Positions 1 to 5,144 of a stretch of 5,144 nucleotides of DNA are shown in pieces. Made by a program: the position numbers and the translations under genes. Location: positions 1 through 5,144 of the forward strand of contig JAGAPI010000005.1 in NCBI GenBank assembly GCA_017623335.1, given 5' to 3'. Source of the DNA: Prevotella sp. GTDB lineage: Bacteria > Bacteroidota > Bacteroidia > Bacteroidales > Bacteroidaceae. The notes under the pieces were generated by a model. That model was not told where the DNA came from, made no database searches, and worked only from the letters and a program-made list of their open reading frames with translations. Numbering within the stretch: position 1 is the first letter of the stretch; every line of letters begins with the position of its first letter.

Positions 1-1
1 C

Positions 2-202
2 GAGAGCGCAATAGGAATGATAAACCAGAAGACCACGGCTGTGCGCATCATACCGGTGATAGGCAAGGGCGTGGGCGACAGGGTGGAGTTTGGAGGTTTG
101 CTGGGCTATGCGCCGATAATGCCGGTAAACAAGTTCAGCTGTGCCGATTTCATTAACCGTAAGGGAAGAATCCCAGCACCGATACATTCGTTTAAGAATT
201 AG
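2..202 (+). CDS. UPF0210/DUF711 (PFL family) protein, C-terminal end only
   Basis: This is the last 66 codons of a gene that begins to the left of the window; the frame is open from base 2 to the TAG at 200-202. The visible protein carries the conserved C-terminus of the UPF0210 (DUF711, 'PFL family') proteins: an IGMIN-K-TTAVR stretch, then [21 protein letters not shown], and the closing [15 protein letters not shown]. Full members are usually around 450 residues, so most of the protein is missing here. The biochemical role of the family is not established; in many bacteria the gene sits next to a small ACT-domain protein, which cannot be checked because that side is cut off. No signal peptide question can be addressed. 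The family assignment rests on recall of these motifs and is strong; the function remains unknown. The next gene starts 14 bases after the stop, on the same strand, which suggests co-transcription. Confidence 0.88.
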   Translation, partial: ESAIGMINQKTTAVRIIPVIGKGVGDRVEFGGLLGYAPIMPVNKFSCADFINRKGRIPAPIHSFKN

Positions 203-216
203 GAAAAACTGATGAT

Positions 217-1860
217 ATGCTGAAAAAGATTTCTATTTTGAGTTTACTGTTGTCGGCGGCAGCCGGAGCAATGGCATGCACTAACCTGATTGTGGGCAAG
301 AAGGCGAGTGCGGACGGAAGTGTGATGTGCACATATTCGTGCGACGACTATGGAATGTTCATCAAGCTGCAGACTTACCCTGCAGGGAAGCATGCCAAGG
401 GTGAGATGCGCAAAATCTACAACTGGGAGAACGGCAAGTATATGGGCGAGATTCCCGAGGCTGCTGAGACCTATAACGTGGTGGGCAACATCAACGAGTA
501 TCAGGTGACGATAGGCGAGACAACCTTCGGAGGACGTGAGGAGATGTGCGACACCACGGGATTGCTGGACTACGGCTCGATGATAGCCCTGGCGCTGCAG
601 CGCTCGAAGACGGCGAGAGAGGCGATAGGGGTGCTCACCACCCTGGCAGAGACCTACGGATATAACAGTGAGGGCGAGACCTTCACCATCTGCGACCCCA
701 ACGAGGCGTGGATAATGGACATGATGGGCTGCGGCCCCGGCAGCAAGCAGTGTGTGTGGGTGGCGCTACGTGTGCCCGACGACTGCATCTGCGCCCATGC
801 CAACCAGAGCCGCATCACCACATTCAACCAAAAAGACAAGAAGAATGTGATGTGCTCGAAGAACGTGGTGAGCTATGCCCGCAAGATGGGATGGTACAGC
901 GGCAAGGATGCCGACTTCTCGTTTAACGCCGCATACGCTGCTCCCGACTTCTCGGGTCGCAGGGCGTGCGAGGCGCGTGTGTGGAGCTATTTCAACATGT
1001 ATGGCGACGGCATGGACAAGTATGTTGACTATGCGGCTGGTGTTAAGAAGGATGCCGAGCCGATGCCCCTGTGGATTGTGCCTAACAAGAAACTGTCGGT
1101 GGCTGACGTTGAGCGTGCCATGCGCGACCACTACGAGGGAACACCGTTTGCTCTCGACGGCGACATGGGCGGCGGTATATGGGAGATGCCCTACCGTCCG
1201 ACACCGCTTTTCTACAAGGATGGCGACAAGTCGTACTTCAACGAGCGTCCGATAAGCACTCAGCAGACGGGCTCGGTGTATGTGAGCCAGATGCGCTCGT
1301 GGCTGCCCAATGAGATTGGCGGCATCCTGTGGTATGGCAACGACGACGGCAATATGGTGGCGTTTACGCCAGTTTACTGCTGTGTGGAAAAAGCTCCGCG
1401 CTGTTACAACACTCCGGGAGCCGACGGCACACACTTCTCAATGGACAATGCCTACTGGGTGTGCAACTGGGTGAGTAACATGGTGTATCCTCGTTACAGC
1501 CAGATGTTCGACGACCTAAAGATTGTGCGCGACTCGCTCGACAATTCTTATTTCAAGAATCAGAAAGCCGTGGAGGATGAGGCTATGGCTCTCTATAAGG
1601 AGTCGCCAGCCAAGGCAAAGACTTATCTCAGCAAATACTCGCATGACAGGGCTGAGGAGATGCTGGCGGCATGGCGCAACCTTGCCACCTATCTAATTGT
1701 GAAGCACAATGACATGACCGTGCGTCCTGAAACCAGCCGCGGAGTGTTCAAGATGACAAAGGAGGGACTGCCAGTGAGGGTTACCCGTCCCGGTTATCCT
1801 GCCAGCTATAAGAAGAAGCTGATAGAGACCAGCGGCAATAAGTTTGCCGTGCCGGAGTGA
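217..1860 (+). CDS. Secreted C69-family dipeptidase (Cys N-terminal nucleophile hydrolase)
   Basis: A 547-residue protein of peptidase family C69 (the Lactobacillus PepD/dipeptidase A family), which hydrolyses dipeptides using an N-terminal cysteine. Residues 1-20 are a signal peptide: Lys3-Lys4, a hydrophobic core, then AGAMA. Cys21 follows and begins the family motif CTNLIVGKKAS-DGS (21-35), so removal of the signal peptide after Ala20 would expose Cys21 as the nucleophile. Other family-like blocks are GGGIW near 318-322 followed by PYRPTPL, DNAYWV-NWVSN near 410-420, and WRNLATYLIVKHND near 486-499. The ATG at 217 is the only start that keeps a complete signal peptide; an ATG at 212 reads into a stop within four codons. 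AGGAAA at 201-206 is a weak possible ribosome site. The protein should act in the periplasm or at the envelope, presumably on peptide fragments taken up for nutrition (inference). It lies 14 bases after the UPF0210 gene with no visible promoter between, and ends 71 bases before a terminator stem. Confidence 0.92.
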   Translation: MLKKISILSLLLSAAAGAMACTNLIVGKKASADGSVMCTYSCDDYGMFIKLQTYPAGKHAKGEMRKIYNWENGKYMGEIPEAAETYNVVGNINEYQVTIGETTFGGREEMCDTTGLLDYGSMIALALQRSKTAREAIGVLTTLAETYGYNSEGETFTICDPNEAWIMDMMGCGPGSKQCVWVALRVPDDCICAHANQSRITTFNQKDKKNVMCSKNVVSYARKMGWYSGKDADFSFNAAYAAPDFSGRRACEARVWSYFNMYGDGMDKYVDYAAGVKKDAEPMPLWIVPNKKLSVADVERAMRDHYEGTPFALDGDMGGGIWEMPYRPTPLFYKDGDKSYFNERPISTQQTGSVYVSQMRSWLPNEIGGILWYGNDDGNMVAFTPVYCCVEKAPRCYNTPGADGTHFSMDNAYWVCNWVSNMVYPRYSQMFDDLKIVRDSLDNSYFKNQKAVEDEAMALYKESPAKAKTYLSKYSHDRAEEMLAAWRNLATYLIVKHNDMTVRPETSRGVFKMTKEGLPVRVTRPGYPASYKKKLIETSGNKFAVPE

Positions 1861-1930
1861 TATCAGTGGACTGCGTAAGCATAACCCTTCACTGTTCGTG
1901 TGTTTATTGCCGCTTTAAATGTTAAAAATA

Positions 1931-1972
1931 CCGTTTTTGTTTAATGGATTAAATAAAAACGGCATTTTTTTT
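1931..1972. terminator. Bidirectional rho-independent-type terminator between convergent genes
   Basis: The left arm at 1931-1945 (ccgtttttgtttaat) pairs with the right arm at 1948-1962 (attaaataaaaacgg). All 15 positions match on the + strand if one G-U pair is allowed, although the innermost pairs must open to form a loop of about four bases (tgga). Eight T residues follow at 1965-1972. On the other strand, the A-rich stretch at 1924-1928 becomes a short T run after the stem, so the structure can also serve the - strand methyltransferase gene. The stem is AT-rich except at its base, which is common in Bacteroidota. It begins 71 bases after the dipeptidase stop. The 70 bases between (1861-1930) hold nothing else I can recognise. 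Confidence 0.8.
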
Positions 1973-2001
1973 GTAAGTTCATTAAATAATATGTACCTTT
2001 G
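1970..2001 (+). promoter_or_regulatory. Bacteroidota-type promoter with no clear gene behind it
   Basis: TTTG at 1970-1973, exactly 20 bases, then TACCTTTG at 1994-2001: this matches the Bacteroidota primary sigma consensus (TTTG, 19-21 bases, TAnnTTTG) at every fixed position. Transcription would begin near 2006-2010 and run rightward. The -33 element overlaps the end of the terminator's T tract. No convincing gene follows on the + strand: within about 115 bases the transcript would enter the 3' end of the oppositely oriented methyltransferase gene and become antisense to it. It may be the promoter of a lost gene, of a small RNA, or a chance match in AT-rich DNA. Confidence 0.5.
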
Positions 2002-2021
2002 CAGAAGAAAGGTATCACCTT
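1994..2021. repeat. Overlapping short inverted repeats at an orphan promoter
   Basis: TACCTTT (1994-2000) and AAAGGTA (2008-2014) form a perfect 7-base inverted repeat with a 7-base gap. The right half is shared with a second one, AAGGT (2009-2013) and ACCTT (2017-2021), with a 3-base gap. The first repeat covers the -7 element of the promoter and the second covers the predicted transcription start and first bases. This could be an operator, a small 5' hairpin in the RNA, or coincidence; the arms are short. Confidence 0.35.
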
Positions 2022-2130
2022 AACAATTATAGAGACTATTACTGATTCATATGGCGACATTGAGGTTATACCAGTTTGGAAATGGCTGTTGAAGGCATAT
2101 TCAAGAAATCTCGTGCAAACTATCTTCTAA
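1999..2130 (+). other. 43-codon open frame without a credible start; possible gene relic
   Basis: After a stop at 1987-1989 the frame stays open until TAA at 2128-2130. From the TTG at 1999 it would encode 43 residues containing YGDIEVIPVWKWLLKAYSRN, a composition that looks protein-like (two Trp, mixed charge and hydrophobic residues). I do not recognise it. There is no ATG in this frame, and the TTG lies inside the promoter's -7 element, upstream of the predicted transcription start, so translation as drawn is unlikely. Its end overlaps the 3' end of the methyltransferase gene by 11 bases, tail to tail. In a second frame, ATG at 2051 gives only 13 codons. The stretch may be the remains of a gene lost by deletion, a noncoding RNA, or chance. 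Confidence 0.2.
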
Positions 2131-2863
2131 ACTCACTCAATGTGACGGCTGTGGCGATAGCGACATTAAGGCTTTCGGCATGGTCGTCACTTTTTGTGAA
2201 TGAGGGTATGAGCAGCTTGCGGGTCACGAGTGCCCTCACGGGCTCGGATATTCCGTTGCCCTCGTTGCCCATCACTATTACGCCGTTGGCGGTGAGCTTC
2301 TGACTATAGATGTTGCTGCCGTCGAGCAGGGTGCCGTAGACAGGCACGCCGTCTGCCGCAATGGCGGTGAGCGTCTGCACAAGGTCACAGTAGACAATAT
2401 TCACCCGTGCTATGCTGCCCATGGTCGCCTGCACCACCTTGGGACTGAATGCGTCGGCGGTGTTCTGGCTGCACAGGATGGTGTCGATGCCAAACCAGTC
2501 GGCAATGCGTATTATCGTACCGAGGTTGCCGGGGTCCTGAACTCCGTCGAGGGCAAGAATGATATTATTTTTGGCATCAGCGGCATGAGAGGGAGCTGGT
2601 AGGGGAAACAGTGCCAGGACCTCCTGCGGATGCTGCTGGAAGGAAATCTGGCGCAGCTCACCCTCGCTCACACATACGGTCTGGATTCCGTCGGCAGAAT
2701 TTCTGTCGAGCCATTCCTGTGTGGCAAAAATCATTTTCGGCTGCATTCGCCGCATCAGGTCACCCACTGTTTTGGGACCCTCAGCCACAAAGAGGCTGTT
2801 TTGTGTTCTGTACTTCTTTTGCTCCAGAGAATGTATCAGTTTCAGTTGATTTTTGCTTATCAT
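2120..2863 (-). CDS. SpoU (TrmH/RlmB-like) RNA 2'-O-methyltransferase
   Basis: A 247-residue SPOUT-class enzyme that transfers a methyl group from S-adenosylmethionine to the 2'-OH of a ribose in rRNA or tRNA; it acts in the cytoplasm. Residues 1-90 form the N-terminal substrate-binding domain, with FVAEG-K at 25-31. The catalytic domain starts near 100 and shows the three family motifs: motif 1, DGVQDPGNLGTIIRIADWFG at 106-125, with Asn113 and the catalytic Arg119; motif 2, VIVMGNEGNGI at 195-205, with Glu201; motif 3, SLNVAIATAV at 231-240, part of the trefoil knot that holds the cofactor. The exact target nucleotide cannot be read from sequence, so no rlmB or trmH name is given. The start is the ATG at 2863-2861; a TTG two codons upstream keeps the frame open but has no support. 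No Shine-Dalgarno site is visible. It is divergent from tamL and convergent with the dipeptidase gene. Confidence 0.93.
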   Translation of the reverse strand: MISKNQLKLIHSLEQKKYRTQNSLFVAEGPKTVGDLMRRMQPKMIFATQEWLDRNSADGIQTVCVSEGELRQISFQQHPQEVLALFPLPAPSHAADAKNNIILALDGVQDPGNLGTIIRIADWFGIDTILCSQNTADAFSPKVVQATMGSIARVNIVYCDLVQTLTAIAADGVPVYGTLLDGSNIYSQKLTANGVIVMGNEGNGISEPVRALVTRKLLIPSFTKSDDHAESLNVAIATAVTLSEFRR

Positions 2864-2905
2864 GCTCAATTTATTGTATCTAAAATGTTGAAAAAATCCG
2901 TTTCT

Positions 2906-2937
2906 TTTGCAAAGTTACAGATTTTTTCTTAACTTTG
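2906..2937 (+). promoter_or_regulatory. Promoter for tamL
   Basis: TTTG at 2906-2909, exactly 20 bases, then TAACTTTG at 2930-2937: a full match to the Bacteroidota consensus. Transcription would start near 2943-2945, leaving a leader of only about 16 bases before the ATG at 2960, AT-rich and with no Shine-Dalgarno site. The -33 element sits immediately next to the -7 element of the opposing methyltransferase promoter. Confidence 0.75.
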
Positions 2938-2939
2938 CA
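2908..2939. repeat. Perfect 10-base inverted repeat in the divergent promoter region
   Basis: TGCAAAGTTA at 2908-2917 is the exact reverse complement of TAACTTTGCA at 2930-2939, with a 12-base spacer (cagattttttct). Each arm contains the -7 element of one of the two divergent promoters, plus two bases beyond it, so the symmetry comes largely from promoter function. Identity extends past the conserved TAnnTTTG positions to the variable bases and the following CA. Confidence 0.85.
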
Positions 2940-2941
2940 CA
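2910..2941 (-). promoter_or_regulatory. Promoter for the SpoU methyltransferase gene
   Basis: Reading the - strand, TAACTTTG (2917 down to 2910) is a perfect -7 element. Twenty bases upstream of it is TGTG (2941 down to 2938), a 3 of 4 match to the -33 TTTG. Transcription would start near 2904, giving a leader of about 40 bases before the ATG at 2863. The -33 region lies at the start of the tamL transcript, so the two promoters cannot easily be occupied together. Confidence 0.65.
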
Positions 2942-2959
2942 TTATTTCTCAGATTTTTC

Positions 2960-5144
2960 ATGCGTAGCATAACATATATTCTCATATTTGCAGTATTGGT
3001 GCTATTAGAGGCATGTTCACCGTCAAAGTATGTGGCTGACGGCGACATGCTGCTTGACGACATCAAAATAGAGGTCGACGGCAACTATCCTGACATAAAT
3101 GTCGGGCAGCTGAAGTCGTATGTTCACCAGCGTGGCAACTCGCGCTGGTTTGGCGCATTTAAAATACCGCTCTCCACCTATTCGCTCTCTGGGCGCGACA
3201 GCGCCGTGTGGATAAACCGTGTGCTTAGGCGCATGGGCGAGGAACCTGTGATATACGACTCGCTGAAAACCATGCGCAGCTGCATGGACCTTCGTACAGC
3301 CCTTCAGAACCAGGGCTATCTGCATGCCACAGTGGATGCCGACACCGTGACGTTAGGAACCAAGAAGACCCGGGTGAAATACACGCTTCATCCAGGAAAC
3401 CCTTTTTATATAAAAGGTGTGAGCTACGACATACGTGACTCGGTGGTAGCCCGGACGCTGGCGCAAAAGGGCGTGACAGAGAACAGACTGACAGACGGAA
3501 TGCGATTCAATGTGAACAGGTTGAACGATGAGCGTAAGCACATCACCGACATATTGTTGAACAATGGCTATTACAAGTTCAATAAGGACTTTATCAGCTA
3601 CACTGCCGATACGCTGAGGGGTGACAGCAGCATTAACCTCACGCTTCACCTTATGCCCTACCGTACACATGCGGTGGCGGACACGCTGCATCCTTTCTAC
3701 CGTATAGGCAAAATAAGATACATACCCGGCGTCACTGTCGACGGCTATGCCGATGACAAGATGCACCTGCGCCCGAGAGTGTTGCGCAACAACACCAGTC
3801 TGCACGAGGGGATGCCATATTCCTCGAATGACCTGCAGAATACATACAACAACTTCGGCAGACTGTCGGCTGTGAGATACACGAACATCGATTTTAAGGA
3901 GTGTCCAGGCAATATTCTCGACTGTAACATTCAGGTAAGCACCAACAAACCTCATACAATCAGCTTTGAACCTGAAGGCACCAATACTGCCGGCGACCTG
4001 GGAGCCGCCGCATCGCTGACATATCAGAACAGCAACCTGTTCAGGGGAAGTGAGCTGCTGAGCGTGCAGGTGCGTGGAGCCTATGAGGCGATACATGGAC
4101 TAGAGGGCTACAGCAACTCCGACTTTGTGGAATATGGAGTGGAGGCGAGACTGTCGTTTCCGCGCTTTCTTCTGCCTTTTGCAAGCACAAAGTTTCTGCA
4201 ACGTTCTGACATGAGCACACAGCTATCGGTGATGTACGACAACCAGAACCGTCCGGAATATCACCGCCGTGTGCTCAATGCCGCATTGAAATACAAGTGG
4301 GCAAACGCCGGTCACCACGACCGTTATCAGGTGGACCTCATCGACATGAGCTATGTGTATATGCCATGGATTTCGGAGACATTCCGCAAGGACTATCTTG
4401 AGGACAACAACAACCGCAATGCCATTTTGCGCTATAACTACGAGAACATGCTTATCATGAAGCTGGGACTGGGCTATATATATAATAATGGTACGCGCGC
4501 GATAAAGCTCAACCTTGAATCGGCGGGCAATCTGCTCGGAGCATTTGCAAAACTGGCAAACACATCGAAGAACGAATTAGGGCAGTATCGCGTGATGAAC
4601 ATCGCCTTTGCCCAATATGCCAAGGCGGACATTGACTACACCCGCAACATCAGGCTTGACTACAACAGCCAGCTTGTGCTTCATGCCGCCTTGGGCATTG
4701 CCTATCCCTACGGCAACAGCAAGGTGCTGCCTTTTGAGAAACGTTACTTCTCGGGAGGTGCCAACAGCGTGCGTGGATGGAGTGTGCGCTCACTTGGTCC
4801 TGGAAAGTTCCGGGGCACCGACGGAAATATCGACTTTATCAACCAGACCGGCGACCTGAAGCTCGACCTCAACATGGAGTATCGCGCCCATCTGTTCTGG
4901 AAGTTCAATGGTGCCGTGTTCATTGATGCCGGCAATATCTGGACACTGCGCAATTACGAAGAACAGCCCGGCGGACAGTTCAAGATTGATGAGTTCTGGA
5001 AGCAGATAGCGGTGGGCTACGGAGCCGGAGTGCGCCTGAACTTCGACTATTTCATTGTGCGTTTCGACTTTGGAATGAAGGCTGTCAATCCTGCCTATGA
5101 AAATCATCGCGACCACTATCCTATAGTGCATCCGCGCCTCAGCC
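2960..5144 (+). CDS. tamL: TamL-type outer-membrane assembly lipoprotein (TamA/BamA superfamily), 3' end cut off
   Basis: 728 codons are visible with no stop; the frame leaves the window at the right edge. The protein belongs to the Omp85 superfamily and matches the Bacteroidota lipoprotein form of TamA, which works with TamB in the cell envelope on outer-membrane assembly. Residues 1-18 are a lipoprotein signal peptide ending LLEAC, with Cys19 as the lipid site. POTRA-like segments cover about 25-325: GYLHATVD near 119, PFYIKGVSYDI near 144, and FYRIGKIRYIP near 247 begin recognisable units. From about 332 (ISFEPEGTNTAGDLGAAAS) the beta-barrel runs to the end. It contains the YFSGGANSVRGW motif, with the VRGW signature at 604-607, then GDLKLDLNMEYR near 631 and FIDAGNIW. 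The last visible residues, HPRLS, are where family members usually begin the final strand, so probably only some 15-25 residues are missing (inference). The ATG at 2960 is the only start giving the signal peptide. A tamB gene is expected downstream. Confidence 0.9.
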   Translation, partial: MRSITYILIFAVLVLLEACSPSKYVADGDMLLDDIKIEVDGNYPDINVGQLKSYVHQRGNSRWFGAFKIPLSTYSLSGRDSAVWINRVLRRMGEEPVIYDSLKTMRSCMDLRTALQNQGYLHATVDADTVTLGTKKTRVKYTLHPGNPFYIKGVSYDIRDSVVARTLAQKGVTENRLTDGMRFNVNRLNDERKHITDILLNNGYYKFNKDFISYTADTLRGDSSINLTLHLMPYRTHAVADTLHPFYRIGKIRYIPGVTVDGYADDKMHLRPRVLRNNTSLHEGMPYSSNDLQNTYNNFGRLSAVRYTNIDFKECPGNILDCNIQVSTNKPHTISFEPEGTNTAGDLGAAASLTYQNSNLFRGSELLSVQVRGAYEAIHGLEGYSNSDFVEYGVEARLSFPRFLLPFASTKFLQRSDMSTQLSVMYDNQNRPEYHRRVLNAALKYKWANAGHHDRYQVDLIDMSYVYMPWISETFRKDYLEDNNNRNAILRYNYENMLIMKLGLGYIYNNGTRAIKLNLESAGNLLGAFAKLANTSKNELGQYRVMNIAFAQYAKADIDYTRNIRLDYNSQLVLHAALGIAYPYGNSKVLPFEKRYFSGGANSVRGWSVRSLGPGKFRGTDGNIDFINQTGDLKLDLNMEYRAHLFWKFNGAVFIDAGNIWTLRNYEEQPGGQFKIDEFWKQIAVGYGAGVRLNFDYFIVRFDFGMKAVNPAYENHRDHYPIVHPRLS

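Noticed and set aside
274..282. Cys21 of the dipeptidase as a lipoprotein lipid site
   Set aside because: The preceding Ala-Met-Ala does not fit a normal lipobox, and the cysteine begins the C69 catalytic motif, so it is read as the nucleophile.
875..1255. 126-codon open frame on the + strand
   Set aside because: Overlaps the dipeptidase in another frame; composition heavy in Arg, Thr and Cys, with no start signal or domain.
766..1434. 222-codon open frame on the - strand
   Set aside because: Antisense to the C69 dipeptidase, rich in Ala, Val, His and Arg without any motif; explained by the codon bias of the real gene.
2082..2303. ATG-initiated open frame downstream of the orphan promoter, antisense to the methyltransferase
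   Set aside because: After the first 13 codons it is the complement of the conserved SpoU C-terminus, including motif 3, so its openness is inherited from that gene. No ribosome site or known domain.
2611..2932. Two + strand open frames of 90 and 100 codons
   Set aside because: Both are antisense to the N-terminal half of the methyltransferase and run into its promoter region; Ser-, Phe- and Cys-rich sequence without motifs.
3353..4096. Long open frame (247 codons) on the - strand
   Set aside because: It lies entirely inside tamL on the opposite strand. The tamL frame has clear Omp85 motifs and a lipoprotein signal, while this frame gives His- and Val-rich sequence with no recognisable domain; it is a shadow of tamL codon use.
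4481..4488. Short alternating TA run (tatatata) as a possible promoter or repeat
   Set aside because: It falls inside the tamL barrel and encodes Tyr-Ile-Tyr of a beta strand; there is no -33 element at the right distance and no gene start nearby.
4790..5131. 113-codon open frame on the - strand near the right edge
   Set aside because: Opposite strand of the tamL barrel region; no motif, no promoter, no neighbour in the same orientation.

Overview
The window reads as chromosomal DNA of a Bacteroidales bacterium, most likely Prevotella-like. The evidence is a set of Bacteroidota-type promoters (TTTG, 20 bases, then TAnnTTTG), little or no Shine-Dalgarno signal before the genes, an outer-membrane lipoprotein of the TamL type known from Bacteroidota, and roughly even base composition with frequent ATA isoleucine codons. 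The genus is an inference. I saw no tRNA, rRNA, CRISPR array, insertion sequence or integrase.

Layout, left to right: (1) the last 66 codons of a UPF0210/DUF711 (PFL family) protein on the + strand, ending at 202; (2) 14 bases later, a complete secreted C69-family dipeptidase (217-1860), probably on the same transcript; (3) a 259-base convergent intergenic stretch holding an imperfect but long bidirectional terminator (1931-1972), then a well-formed Bacteroidota promoter pointing right (1970-2001), then a 43-codon open frame without a credible start (1999-2130); (4) a complete SpoU-type RNA 2'-O-methyltransferase on the - strand (2120-2863); (5) a 96-base divergent region with two back-to-back promoters built on a perfect 10-base inverted repeat; (6) a large TamA/BamA-superfamily outer-membrane lipoprotein of TamL type (2960 to beyond 5144), running off the right edge close to its expected end.

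The genes look like ordinary core functions: a conserved protein of unknown role with a periplasmic or exported peptidase, an RNA modification enzyme, and an outer-membrane assembly factor whose usual partner TamB is expected just outside the window. I did not find a convincing new multi-gene system. The observations most worth a second look are the interlocked divergent promoters between the methyltransferase and tamL, and the orphan promoter at 1970-2001, which drives no recognisable gene and points into the 3' end of the methyltransferase.
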